Source of the DNA: Zopfochytrium polystomum
Taxonomy: Eukaryota; Chytridiomycota; Chytridiomycetes; Chytridiales; Chytridiaceae
Length of the DNA: 64,000 nucleotides
Assembly: GCA_025765615.1 (NCBI GenBank)
Contig: JAIVFJ010000069.1
Coordinates: 157,501-221,500, forward strand
Direction of reading: 5' to 3'
Part shown: positions 46,745-56,922 of the stretch, piece by piece
Numbering within the stretch: position 1 is the stretch's first letter
Layout of the letters: the number at the start of each line of letters is the position of its first letter
Notes under the pieces: model-generated
The model's database searches: none
The model's input: the letters and a program-made list of their open reading frames with translations, nothing else
Told to the model about the DNA's origin: nothing
Made by a program: the position numbers and the translations under genes

Positions 46745-48271
46745 CCCTCCCAACTAATTTTTTTTTTTTTTGTTTTGTTTTTAACTTTATTTTCTGGGGT
46801 TTTTCCGTCTGCACAAATCTATGGAACGCGGAAGGCAGTTCCTTCGCTAATGTCATGAAGCATAATAGAGCTTAACTGGGACAGCTTCCCAGATGTCTCT
46901 TCTCACCCCCCTCCCCTCCCCTCCGCTCTACCTCATCGAGGAGAGCGACACACGGAACGTCCGTGGACAGGAGACAATCGTAGTATTTATTCATCGGAGG
47001 CCAAAGCACACTTTGCTCAGCAGAGGGGAAATTTTCCCGTTCAACGGTGATAATGGTTAGAACCGGTTTATCTTCACATCCTTACTTCTAGTCGCTAAAC
47101 TTCAGTCTCCATCCTGTGAAAGACATTTTTGAAGCGAAGGATAAACATCCTGTTTGAATTACAGCAATCCACCAAGAACGTTGCACGCCAAAAAAATAGT
47201 TTTTTTTCATATTGGACTTCCCAAAGTCGTTCTGTGAAAATATTTGAAATGTGCAAGGTTCTCGGTGGATTGCTGGAAGCCAGAAAATCAGGCCCAACAC
47301 GCCTTATATGCTGCTTAATTCCCATCCTATTCTGTTCCTATCCGCTCCTTGGAACAAAAAATTCTCATCAATACCGTCTTTTCCTGCGAAAGGATGAGCG
47401 GTATTGGCTTGAACAGGAAAACCGCCTAATTCAAAGCCGTTTTTGATATAACTTTTTACAAACATGTTTCCCCAAGCAGTCATTGTCAGGCATTTGTTTG
47501 CACCTGTCATCCTTTTTTCCTCAAGTTTTTGGAGTGTTCAACACAAAGCCAAAAAGAAAAAAGCCACTGTTCAGGACAGAGGTCCCACATATCAAACTTT
47601 GTCTGTTTTCAAGATTGCGTTGCAATTTTGAAATCTGATTTTATACGTGCATAGGTCAAAGGTGCTGATTCACTCGTTATTGGAAAGGAAGCATGAAAAT
47701 TTGGAATTGGCTGCTTCTCACATTTTGCTAACGGAACAAACACTTAAGCGAGCTGCATAGAGGAAACGAGGTGGTTTAATGATGCTGGATGATTATTTAT
47801 GAAGTGGAAGTAAGGTGTAATGAATGCTCTGTGTCACTTGCAGTAGTTTATGAAGATCGAGAAAGAAATTATTCATCAGATTATGCGTCATTTATCCACT
47901 GATGGAGCTCACGATTCGCATGAAGCGCTGCAAACTTCTTGAAATACACTGCAGTTATGGATCATTCTCCCTGGTTTACAAGTAGTTCGTAAGTTACCAA
48001 CATGGAGCGAACCTGAAGCAGCAGGGTCTTGAAATTGCAGTAACATTATGCACCGTCATTGGTCTGACAGTGTACAAATATTTTTGATAATTGAAGAAAT
48101 TTTATTAACTGTACTTCCCATGTGGGGTAAGAATGTTTTGTACAATGCCAAAACATTTGTCGCGCCTCTGTACTGACAGCCAACAAAGTTTTGTAACAAA
48201 ATGTTGAGAATTGACGGAGCGGCTTTGGGATCTAACACTCAATTGTGCGGAAACTGTTGTCCCTGTGGGGT
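46745..48271. other. AT-richer gene-free DNA, left part of transposon island
   Basis: A sharp drop in GC follows the cyclase stop. It contains only short frames and no domain. CAGTGTACAAATATTTTTG at 48068-48086 resembles the end of a Tc1-type inverted repeat, so older decayed elements are possible. Confidence 0.5.
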
Positions 48272-48861
48272 CAGGGGAAGAAAGTCTTCATACACCTGGA
48301 TAAAATTTAAAAAAATGTGTCAGTTCAAACCCCTTTATTGACACATTCCAAAAAACAAGCTAAAGTAAAAGGTCAATAAGGAGCAGCTACCTCAGTGCTT
48401 GGTGAAACCTCCTTAGTTTTGATCACAGCCTTGATTCTCCTTGGCATACTTTCAACTAAACGTTGGAGGAACGAATGGGGAATTTTTGGTCCACACCCTT
48501 GAAACAGATTTTTTTAGAGCTGGGATTCCAAACAGGCGATCTTTCTGCACTTTTAGCTTCAGGTGTGAGGACGACAGGTTGTTGAGCCTGCGACCTCAAA
48601 TAAAAAGAGTATACCCCGCTTTTTTAACTGATAACTTGTGAGGATTATCAATTTGACTTGACCAAACAACGTTTCACGAAAGTGACGTAACACGGCTGGA
48701 CCCCATTTCTTATTATTTTCATGGGTTATTATTGTCCCTGCAAGCCGAACCACTGAGATTTGGACTGTCTCTTAGCCGCGGCCATGTATATTATTCATGT
48801 TATTATTACGCACTAAGTTGCAGGCCGAATGGCTCAGGCTGCTCTGCACTCTTGGCCAGAG

Positions 48862-48932
48862 GCCCTCTAGCTCAGTGGTGTAGAGCGCTCCCTTCAATGG
48901 GAAAGGTGCTAAGTTCGAGACATGATGGCAGT
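48862..48932 (+). repeat. tRNA-like region with RNA polymerase III boxes (SINE-like)
   Basis: TAGCTCAGTGG at 48868 fits the A box and AAGTTCGAGAC at 48911 is near the B box, about 43 bp apart as in tRNA genes. The arms do not fold as a good tRNA, so a tRNA-derived repeat is more likely than a working gene. Confidence 0.45.
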
Positions 48933-49634
48933 CACTGACTGAATGAAGCAGAAATGCTAAGTTCTGCACAATGACTAAGCCTTGCCCCCCTCACTTTTGG
49001 AAATGGATTAGGATGATGTGCTTCAGTGGGTAGAAGTACAGAGTCCAGGTGTACACAGAGCTAACACAGAGCTGCTACATAAGCTACCATGATGAAAAGC
49101 CTCATGAAAGGGTATGAGATCATAGGGTTTTTCTCCTTTTTTTATTGATGATTTTTACTTATTTTTTCAATTAGTAGTTTATCCTGTTTTTCCTGTTTTT
49201 ACTGTTTTATCTTTTATTTATTTGTTTGTTTGTTGTCTCTGTGTGTGTCTCCCTTTTCTTTTGTGGCTGTGAGTGACTGTCTTCCTCTTTGCACCAACCA
49301 GCTCTCTCCATCTCCTCCATCTTTCTTGGCAGCTGATGCCAAGAAATGCTCCATGATTTTCTGAGCTGTCTTCCTTGTTTGATGGCTCAGCCCCATTGTT
49401 TGGTGACTCACTCCTCATCTCTCTTCTTTGTTGTTTTATTTATTGTTTTGTTCTTTTGTATATGTTTTCCCCTTTTTTCCCTTCCTTCTTCCTTCACCCT
49501 GCTGATTCCAACCCTCTCCTATTTAAGCAGCCCACCCTCCATTCTTGTTGCCCCTTAGAACCTGTACCTGAAGTCTTCTTGCCTGCCCTTATTCCTTCTC
49601 TGACTGTGTGTATGAGCTGGGGGTGGCAGTCCCC

Positions 49635-49707
49635 TGGTGTGTGACAGGAGAATTGGTTCTCTTGGCCATTTATGGCAGTGTGCTGGGTTCAAGTCCCAGT
49701 GCACCTC
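49635..49707 (+). repeat. Second tRNA-like region with perfect T arm
   Basis: CTGGG-TTCAAGT-CCCAG (49683-49699) is a perfect T stem-loop and B box. A 7-nt acceptor-like pair (49635-49641 with 49700-49706) has six of seven pairs counting G-U, and total length is 73 nt. The anticodon arm does not pair, so this is probably tRNA-derived rather than a functional tRNA. Confidence 0.4.
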
Positions 49708-51634
49708 ACCATTCTGCACATACTGTTTAGGCTGGTCTGGGGTAGGAGCTACTTGATGATGGACGGTGGGAGGGTAAAACTGTGGTAGTGCCTCGCCGGT
49801 TCCTGTCAATACATCGCTTCAAATCCAGGTCTCTCAAGGTGATATGAATGAGTTGGCTGGTCAGGTATTATGTGGTGGTATGGTCTCTCTGGTATTCCTC
49901 CCTGTCCCTGGTGATGGTTCCTTTGGCCTTTGGTGGGCCTGGTTCGCTGGGTTCAGACCCTCTTCCTTTCATGCTAATACCTGTGGTTGTCTTTGGTGTC
50001 TTCCTTGTGTGTGGGAGTGGGTATTGACCTTCCTTGCTTCTAAGACAGGTTATTCTCTCTGGCCTGGTGAGGCAGAGGTCTGTCTCCTGGTAGGATGGAG
50101 CAAGAAGAGTCCCACTGTCTCCCACCCTGGTTGCACCCTCTTCCTTGGATTGAGTTGGAACACTCTCCTTGGAGTGAGACAAGTTGTGTCTGGTTCTGTT
50201 AAGTGGAAAACAGTTCTGATTTGGTTCAACAGGCACCTCTGCACACTAACTGTTCCTTGTGTCTGCCCTTTGTCTCTCCAACCCCCTCCAACTCAGGGTT
50301 TGACTTGTTGTTTATTTCTTTTGTTGTTTCTTTTGATGGGTTGTAGTGGCTTGTCACTCCCCTTACCGATTCAGTCGGTCTTACCGATCAAGTCGGTTCT
50401 GTCTCTGGTCTAACTTGGCTTTGGCCTTGTGCCCCAGATGAAACCCTTCTGTGTCTTGCACCAGAGGATTATGCTTTCTTTTGTGATTGTGTCTGTTTCA
50501 TGCTTTGGTGTGAGAAACCCCTCTTTTGTGTTAGAGATTTATTTGTGTTTTTCTTGGGCTTTTTAAGACTCCAAATACACTTTCCTGTCTAGTGCCCCTA
50601 GACACCCTCCTTTTGCCCCTTTTCATTAGCCAGGATTGGTATTTAGGTCCATGCTCTAGTTTCCACCTATAGCCCTAGGTGAGGAGTTAGAGAGCACAGT
50701 CTCACACAGGTGTTCCTAGAGATTCTCGATTGGGTTAAGGTCTGGGCTTTGTGCAGGCCAATCCAGAGCTTTCAATCCATGTTTCTGAAAAATTGTCCCA
50801 CTTTCACTGCTTTGTGAGCTGGTGCATTGTCTTGCTGATAGATAAAGTTGGCAGTCAGATCGTTTTGAGAGTCCGATTTTTCTATCCATATAGTCCAGAA
50901 AACCCTCAAACTCCACATCCAGAAAGTCAAGATACTGGTTGCGTTGTGCTGGTGGTCAATGCATGAAAAGCATCCCAGGTTCGAACCCATGAAACACCCA
51001 AATAGAGAAGGATTCACAACCACTCTTGCACTAGCCTTGCAAGCTCTCATTCATCATGCTGTCCCCAGCTCTCCTCCACACACAGAGTTTACCCTGCTTC
51101 CCCGTCTCGAAAGTTGCCTTGTCAGTTCCAATAACTTTGGCCCAATCTTTGACAGTCCAGTCCTTATACTTGCGAGCAAATGCCAGGCGCCTAACTTGGT
51201 GCTTTGGAGACAAAAAGGCCTCCCCTTTGAAATACAGCTGTGAATTCCAAGTAGGTGCAAGTATTTCTGAATTGTTCTGGTTGTAACAGGGGATGATCGA
51301 ACTGAATTCACGAGATTTGAGAAACAAACAGTGACAATTCTCTGCAGAACCTCCTGTTGCCTGATATCATAGATTGTAGACAGAGAGCTTTTTTGGCCGT
51401 CCACTGCGTGGGAGATCCACCAGGATTCCAGTCTTGTCAAAGCAGTGTGTTATACTTTGGGTGCTAGATTGCTTGATCAGAATGAAGTCACTGATCTTGC
51501 CAAGGCTCCATCCCTTTGCATGCAAGTTGACAACTGTCTTGCATGGCAGCATCATGCTTCGTGTGATGCTGCTTCTGCATGCTGAGTTTGGAGGCGATCT
51601 GGGCAATGGTGGAAGACTTTTTCCCCCCCACGCA

Positions 51635-52078
51635 CAGCGCAACACAGCACACTTGACAAAGGTTTACAAAAAATCCAAATTCAAGCTCGTGGCGGTGGGC
51701 TCAAGTGCCTGGCTAATGGTTATTGTCGATAGGGGGAGATCTTTGCCTCAATTGGGAACAGGGAATGTGATCAAAAATTCGACATGCGGGAGATGCACTT
51801 GTTGTAGATTGCTGTCACATAATTGTCGCGTGATCTGGCAGAACCTCTTGTGTTCATCAGAGACGTAAGAAGCTCCGCGGTCGTTCTTCTTTCATGAGTA
51901 CTGTAAGACTTTCATGATAGGACACGCTTTTTAACTTGGTTGTTTTCCATTAATCATCGCCCCCCAAAACTGTCAACAAATCATATCATTTCGTGTCGAA
52001 TACTGAGGAGACCGACCTAGATCTTCACCTCCAGTCCGCCCCACCCCCAATCAAAACCGAAGGAAACAAACTCGCTTC
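51635..52078. other. Right edge of transposon island
   Basis: Mixed AT-rich DNA between the transposon end and the COQ10 stop codon. No gene seen. Confidence 0.5.
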
Positions 52079-53449
52079 TCAACTGCGCCGATCAAGCCCA
52101 AAGCTGCGGTTCCCGCCGCCGCCGTACACCGCCCGCGCGCGCTCCTCGAAAGCGCGCACCATCTGCTGGCTGACTTCGGTCATAAACAGCTGCGCCAGCC
52201 CCGAATACAGCGCAGACCTGAATTCAAACGCGATGGAGAAGTCGACCATGCAGTACGGCAAATCCGACGACACGAGGTCAGACGCGGGAGCAGGTTTCGC
52301 CGCGGCCGGGCTGGACGGCCGCTCAACCGCCGACCGGGCGAGTGGTGCCGGCGTGGGACAAGCGAGCTTCGACGCCGGATGGGGGTGTTGTCGAACCGGT
52401 CCCTTTGTGAGTGGTGCTTTCGACGTCGGCTTTGGGCCTGCCTGAGGCGTCAGGGACCAAGTTGTCGTGAGTGTTTTGAACACTGCCGAATTCGAAGCCA
52501 CAGCCTATGGTATTCAAATAACGGAGGGTTGGGGGCGTTTGAAGTGCTGAATAAGTAGTTTGGAAAGTGAAACACCGGAGGAAATTACCTGGATCTTGGA
52601 AGAGTGCACGCAGATTACGTCGGAAATGTAGTTTTCGTTTGCCGCTTGGAAACCAACCCCAAGCTCCGCACGCATGAGGGTCTTTGTGATTGGTGGGGCC
52701 GTGGCTTTCGAAGTGAGGGTGGACGGCGGGCCGGGAATGGTGATAGTTTTTCTGGACAGAACCCTGGACGACACGCACCATGGCACAAAGAGGTGGTAGT
52801 TGTTCACGTCGGAAATCAGATCGAATAACTGCTTCTGAGAGTAGCTGTGCAGGATTTAGGATTGGGGGGATTGGGTATGGTTGGCGTGGGCAAGCGGGGT
52901 TTTTTCCGCGTGATCAGATTTCGAGAATAGGAGAGGAGGGAGAAAAAAGAGAACGGCAGAATCCACTCACGGTAACAAGCGCTGATCGCGGTGGCGGAGC
53001 TCTGCTGTCGATGAGGACGATGACGAAGATGAGGACAAAGCGGACCACGAAGAGGACGACCACGATCGGCTCTTAGAAGGGTGTGCTGCGATCCACGGGG
53101 ACGTGAGGGCGGGGGAAGCTGAAGGCGAGGAGGCGGAGGAGATGGTGGTGGTGGTGACGGCGGATAAACTGGATTGGGGCGCCATGACGCGCCGGCGGCG
53201 ATCGCGATCGCGGTGGAGCGGAGCGAAGGAGGAGGACGACGACGACGACGATGACGAGATCCACAGCCGACGGCGATGGCACGCCCCTGCCGCTGGCTGT
53301 GGGTAGTAGTAGGCCTGCTGCGGACCGAGCCTGGAGGGTAGAAGGAGGAGGAGGCGAGGAGGGCGGTGGCAGCCGTGGGACGCGGCATAGGCGGTGGTGG
53401 TGGTGGGAGCGGAGACGCGAGCCGCCGCCCCGCTGATCGTGCTGGCCAT
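52079..53449 (-). CDS. COQ10: COQ10-like coenzyme Q-binding START-family protein
   Basis: Exons 52971-53449, 52589-52844 and 52079-52504 give about 386 residues. COQ10 is a mitochondrial inner-membrane-associated chaperone that binds ubiquinone. Exon 1 gives an Arg/Ser/Thr-rich leader that could be a mitochondrial import signal with a Ser-repeat extension. Exon 2 has [19 protein letters not shown], then [10 protein letters not shown], and exon 3 ends [39 protein letters not shown], matching the conserved start and last helix of COQ10. Between them sit two Pro/Ser/Ala-rich insertions (after TITIP and after WSLTP), absent from typical proteins of 200-250 residues. All phases match. It is divergent from the WD40 gene with 356 bp between starts. 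Confidence 0.85.
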
Positions 53450-53805
53450 TTCTTCTTCGGGAGTGAAGAAGACGAAAAAAAGAAAAAGGGAAAAAACGAA
53501 GGAAAAAGAATTATATGATACAAGGACCACTAGGAGATAATTAACTCTTCCCTCCGCACCGGGATTACGTCGAACAGTAAATTGGGCCGTTGTTGGGCAA
53601 GCAATAGGCAAAGTAGAATACTGAATGACAACTTTGCACACTCTCACTCCCACACTTTCCCTCTCTACTCTCTCTCTCTCTCTCAAATTGCCACACAGTG
53701 TTGAGAGAGTCCCGCGATGCTGCTGATGCGCGCGCGTTAACCTTGGGGGGTGGCTGAAAAACAAACCCTTGCCAGCGGACTTTGAAAAAAAAAAAAAGTG
53801 AGAAA
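53450..53805. promoter_or_regulatory. Divergent promoter region, COQ10 / WD40 gene
   Basis: A 356-bp bidirectional spacer with a CT repeat near 53660-53685 and an A run just before the WD40 start. No TATA box is obvious. Confidence 0.4.
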
Positions 53806-54548
53806 ATGATCACCGCTAAATCTGCCGACAGCCGCTCACAGGCCACGAAGCCGCCGCCGCCGCCGCTGCAGCGAGAAAGCAGTTCGTCTTCATCTACCTC
53901 CACCTTATCCGAGGCAGCCCCCACCCGCCTCATCGCCGCCCTGCCTCCGCACGGCCAGCGGTCGCCTCCACGGCCATCGTCTCGAGTCCACCACCAGCCG
54001 CGATCGTCACACGGCTCCTCCTCCTCGCTCGAGGACCCAGACCGCCGCCACGACGACGACGACGACGACGGCTACTCGCCGCACTCGCGCCAGCGGGACC
54101 AGCCCGACGGCGACGCCACCCCGCCCGTCGGCTCGCTCGCATCCATCGATAGCGACGCCCGCGTGCACCACCGCGGCGCGTCCTCATCCACCAGCCTCGC
54201 CTCGTCCTCGCGCCTCACCTCAACCGCCAGCCTCGCCACCGCCGATCGCGACCGCCACGCGCCCCGCCCGCCTCCGCTCTCCGGCTCCCTCGGCAACCTT
54301 GCCGCACCCCGCCACCGTGCCGTCGGACCCGCGGCCGGCGGCGGCGGCAAGCGAGCCGGCGGGGCCCGCCACGCCCCGCCTTCGACGGCAGGCAGCTGGG
54401 CCGACGGCATCCACTACCGCGATGGCACGGCCACCCCCGCCACGCACAGCGTCGCGGGCTTTTCCACCGGTGCACCGGGCTCGGCGTCGACTTTTGCGAC
54501 GACGCGGCGGACGGGACGATCCATCGGTAATCTTTTACGCACGGCGCA

Positions 54549-54580
<32 letters not shown>

Positions 54581-55490
54581 GGGGGGGGGCAGGCTGGAGG
54601 GGTGGTGCGAGGGAAAGAAGGAGCAGCTCTGGGTGCGTCCTGACGAACTTACCTTTTTTTCTGGCAGGAAACCTTCGGGAGCCGACGTTTCAGGGGGTGT
54701 TTCGCCCAAAGTTTTCCAGAAAGTATGGGGGACCCTGCTTCTTTTTTCGAGTCTGACCCCCGCACCGCGCGCTAAACCCTCGCTGTTCTGCATCTATGGG
54801 CGAAACAAAAAACCAGATGCGACTCTGAAGTGTACTGTACCAAATTCTCGGGCGACGACGATTTTGTCGCGATCGCGCTGGGTAACTCGAACGTGCAGGT
54901 CTGTGGTCCTCGTCTCTTCTAGCCTGTTTGCCGACAATTCCTCTTAATCGAAAAAAAAAAAAAAAAACAGGTTTACTCCACCCGCTCCAACGACTACGTT
55001 CGAACTCTCGTGGCGACGCCGGACGGGGAAAAGCTGCCCTGCACAACCCTGGCGTTCCGGCCCGACAACTCGTCCTCCAAGAACAGAAACGTGCTGGCCG
55101 CCGGCTGTAAGGGACCGAACAACCCAAACTTCCGCCTTCCCTACTGCGAAATCTGCTTACTCTTTGTCCGAACCCCCCCCGGCCCCCCTTTGCACAGACG
55201 CCGACGGCCGGCTCATCCACTGGCACCCGACCTCTGGCCAAAAGATCTCGACGATCTCCGAGGGCGACGCGCAAATCAACTGCGTGACGTACCAGGGCGG
55301 GCCGGGCTTCAACGCGGAGGAAGGCGCGGCGGGCCGGCGCTTTGCGTCGTGCGGGTCCGAGGGCATCGTCCGCGTTTACGACGGCGCGAACCACCGGCGG
55401 ATCGCGCGGATGAGCGGCGGGTAAGAAAAAAGAAGAAAGGCGAAAAAGACGAGATTTGTTGTTACACACTCTTTAACAAACCCAATCCAC

Positions 55491-55552
<62 letters not shown>

Positions 55553-55807
55553 ACCACAAGAACGCCCGGCCTGACGGCCGGTCACTCCAACCGCGCCTTC
55601 TCGGTGCGCTTCCACCCGCGCGACCCGAACGTGCTCGTCAGCGGCGGCTGGGACAACACTCTGCAGATCTGGGACGTGCGCGTCGGCCACTCGGTGCGCT
55701 CGATCCACGGCCCGCACGTCTGCGGCGATGCCGTCGACATTGACGACGCCGGCGACCGCATCCTGTCGGCGTCGTTTGCAAAGTCGGATCAGCTGCAGGT
55801 TTCTTTC

Positions 55808-55838
<31 letters not shown>

Positions 55839-56536
55839 GGTTTTGGTTTCGGCTCTGTGTGTGAGCCTCTGTTTGCGTGTGTGTAGAACGCTCGTACCTA
55901 ACTTGCCCTCAACCAATTATAACCCCCAATCCCCGCAGCTCTGGTCCTTCAAAGACGGCCGCCTCCTCGACACCATCCCGTGGTCGATCATGGACGGCGA
56001 CCGCCGCGCCTCGATGCTCTACTCGGCCTCCTTTGGCCACCCTCGCTCATCGGCCGCTGCCGCCACTGCTTCCACCGTCACCTCCACCTCCGCCGCCACG
56101 CAGCAGCAGCAGCAACAGCTTCCGCCCGCCCCGCCTTCGACAGCCTCCACGTCCCTCACGGCCACCGCCACGGCGGCCGCCACTTCGGCACCTGGCGGCC
56201 GGCAGTACGTGGTGGCCGGCGGCTGCGGCGTGTACAACGAGGTCAAGCTGTTTAGCCTGGCGTCGAAGCGGGTACCGTGTTCGCGCGTTTGTGCTTTTTT
56301 ATTTATTTTTAATTGGATACATATTTACTTCAAAAAAAAAAAAACAAAAAAAAAACAACAACACAAAACTACACATCAAAAAAAAGGCCGTCGGCATGGC
56401 GCAAGGCTTCTCGCAGTCGGTCTACTCGGTCGCGCTGTCGGCGTCGGAAAAGATGGTCGCCGTCGTCGGCAGCTTCCGTGCGCTGTACGTGTACGACATT
56501 GACCCGCACCACCAGCCGGGCGAGTTCATCTATTGA
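53806..56536 (+). CDS. WD40-repeat protein
   Basis: Eight exons: 53806-54526, 54668-54722, 54817-54898, 54971-55106, 55198-55420, 55561-55798, 55939-56271 and 56387-56536, about 645 residues, all GT-AG and in phase. Residues 1-240 are a Ser/Pro/Asp-rich tail. From SIGNLREPTFQGVFRPKFSRK the propeller begins: SEVYCTKFSGDDDFVAIALG, NVQVYSTRS, TLAFRPDN, GRLIHWHPTSGQ, RRFASCGSEGIVRVYDG, then TAGHSNRAFSVRFHPRD with VSGGWDNTLQIWDVRVG, SASFAKSDQLQLWSFKDG, and a last blade MAQGFSQSVYSVALSASEK, LYVYDIDPHH. About six or seven blades are visible. A poly-Gln and Ala/Thr loop interrupts the blade in exon 7. It is a likely interaction scaffold; its pathway is unknown. Confidence 0.82.
54549..54588. repeat. 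G30 homopolymer in WD40 intron 1
   Basis: Thirty G, one T, then nine G, just after the donor of intron 1. Confidence 0.95.
55493..55550. repeat. A58 homopolymer in WD40 intron 5
   Basis: A run of 58 A ends ten bases before the acceptor of exon 6. Its length may be an assembly approximation. Confidence 0.95.
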
Positions 56537-56922
56537 TGAACTCATTGCATGGCGTATTCGCATCGCGTATGCTTCACAAAGGGCGGCCGACGGGGAGGGG
56601 AAGGGCGGCGTTGGTGAATGGGAGGTAGAAGCGCGGTTGCGAGGAAGACGGGTGAGAGAGAGAGAGAGTATTCGCAAAAGCACACACAAGGAACCGTTGT
56701 ATTTCTCGTTTTTCTGCACGTCAGTAAGGAGCAAACAAACCAATAAAATAAAAATAAAAAAAGTCTGTCACTTTTTGTCACTGTTCCACACACACACAAG
56801 AGTCGTTCATCACAATCATCATTTACCCCGTACCCTCCCCAATCCCAAGCTCGCTTTTGGTGTGGATGAAACTCCCCCCCACCCCAGAGACGAACAACTC
56901 GAGGTTTTGCAACCTCCCCGTA
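56537..56922. other. Intergenic, convergent
   Basis: Between the WD40 (+) and lipase (-) gene ends. No coding signal; AATAAAA at about 56741 may be a polyadenylation signal for the WD40 gene. Confidence 0.5.

Larger units (their letters stand above)
48564..50706. mobile_element. 2.14-kb insertion with TGTGAG/CTCACA ends inside the Tc1 element
   Basis: The insert starts TGTGAG and ends CTCACA, an inverted TG...CA pair, and is flanked by the direct repeat CAGG at 48560-48563 and 50707-50710. Removing it and one CAGG restores the transposase reading across the break (EHL then KLKVQ). No protein-coding frame is recognisable inside. It contains a TATA-like CTATTTAAG at 49519-49527 and two tRNA-like regions. 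The ends and short duplication suit an LTR-type element, perhaps a solo LTR or a non-autonomous form. No internal second copy of the ends was seen. Confidence 0.6.
48373..51560 (-). pseudogene. Tc1-family transposase remnant, split in two
   Basis: N-terminal part (about 51560-50711): HTH region HAKGWSLGKISDFI, hinge DLPRSGRPKK, then FLSPKHQVRRLAFARKYKDW, the first acidic motif VIGTDKATFETG, the second QQDNAPAHKA and the third LDWPAQSPDLNPIENL. These are the D, D and D/E regions of the DDE transposase. C-terminal part (48373-48559): LFGIPALKKSVSRVWTK, then FLQRLVESMPRRIKAVI and a stop. The two parts are collinear on the minus strand and meet at the 2.14-kb insertion. Several frameshifts and a TAG in place of the usual Trp codon after IENL show that it is dead. 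Confidence 0.8.
48272..51634 (-). mobile_element. Degenerate Tc1/mariner-type transposon, interrupted
   Basis: Similar inverted ends lie at 48272-48296 (CAGGGGAAGAAAGTCTTCAT...) and about 51605-51630 (the complement reads GGGGGGGAAAAAGTCTTCCA). Inside, the minus strand encodes a broken Tc1 transposase. Without the 2.14-kb insert the element would be about 1.22 kb, the usual size of Tc1 elements. TA target sites are not preserved at the ends. The element looks inactive. Confidence 0.75.

Noticed and set aside
49635..49707. A functional tRNA gene
   Set aside because: The T arm is perfect, but the anticodon arm does not pair and it sits inside a transposon insertion.
46745..52078. Contaminating DNA joined into the contig
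   Set aside because: Possible on composition alone, but decayed transposons explain it and no chimeric junction is visible. Read coverage would settle it.
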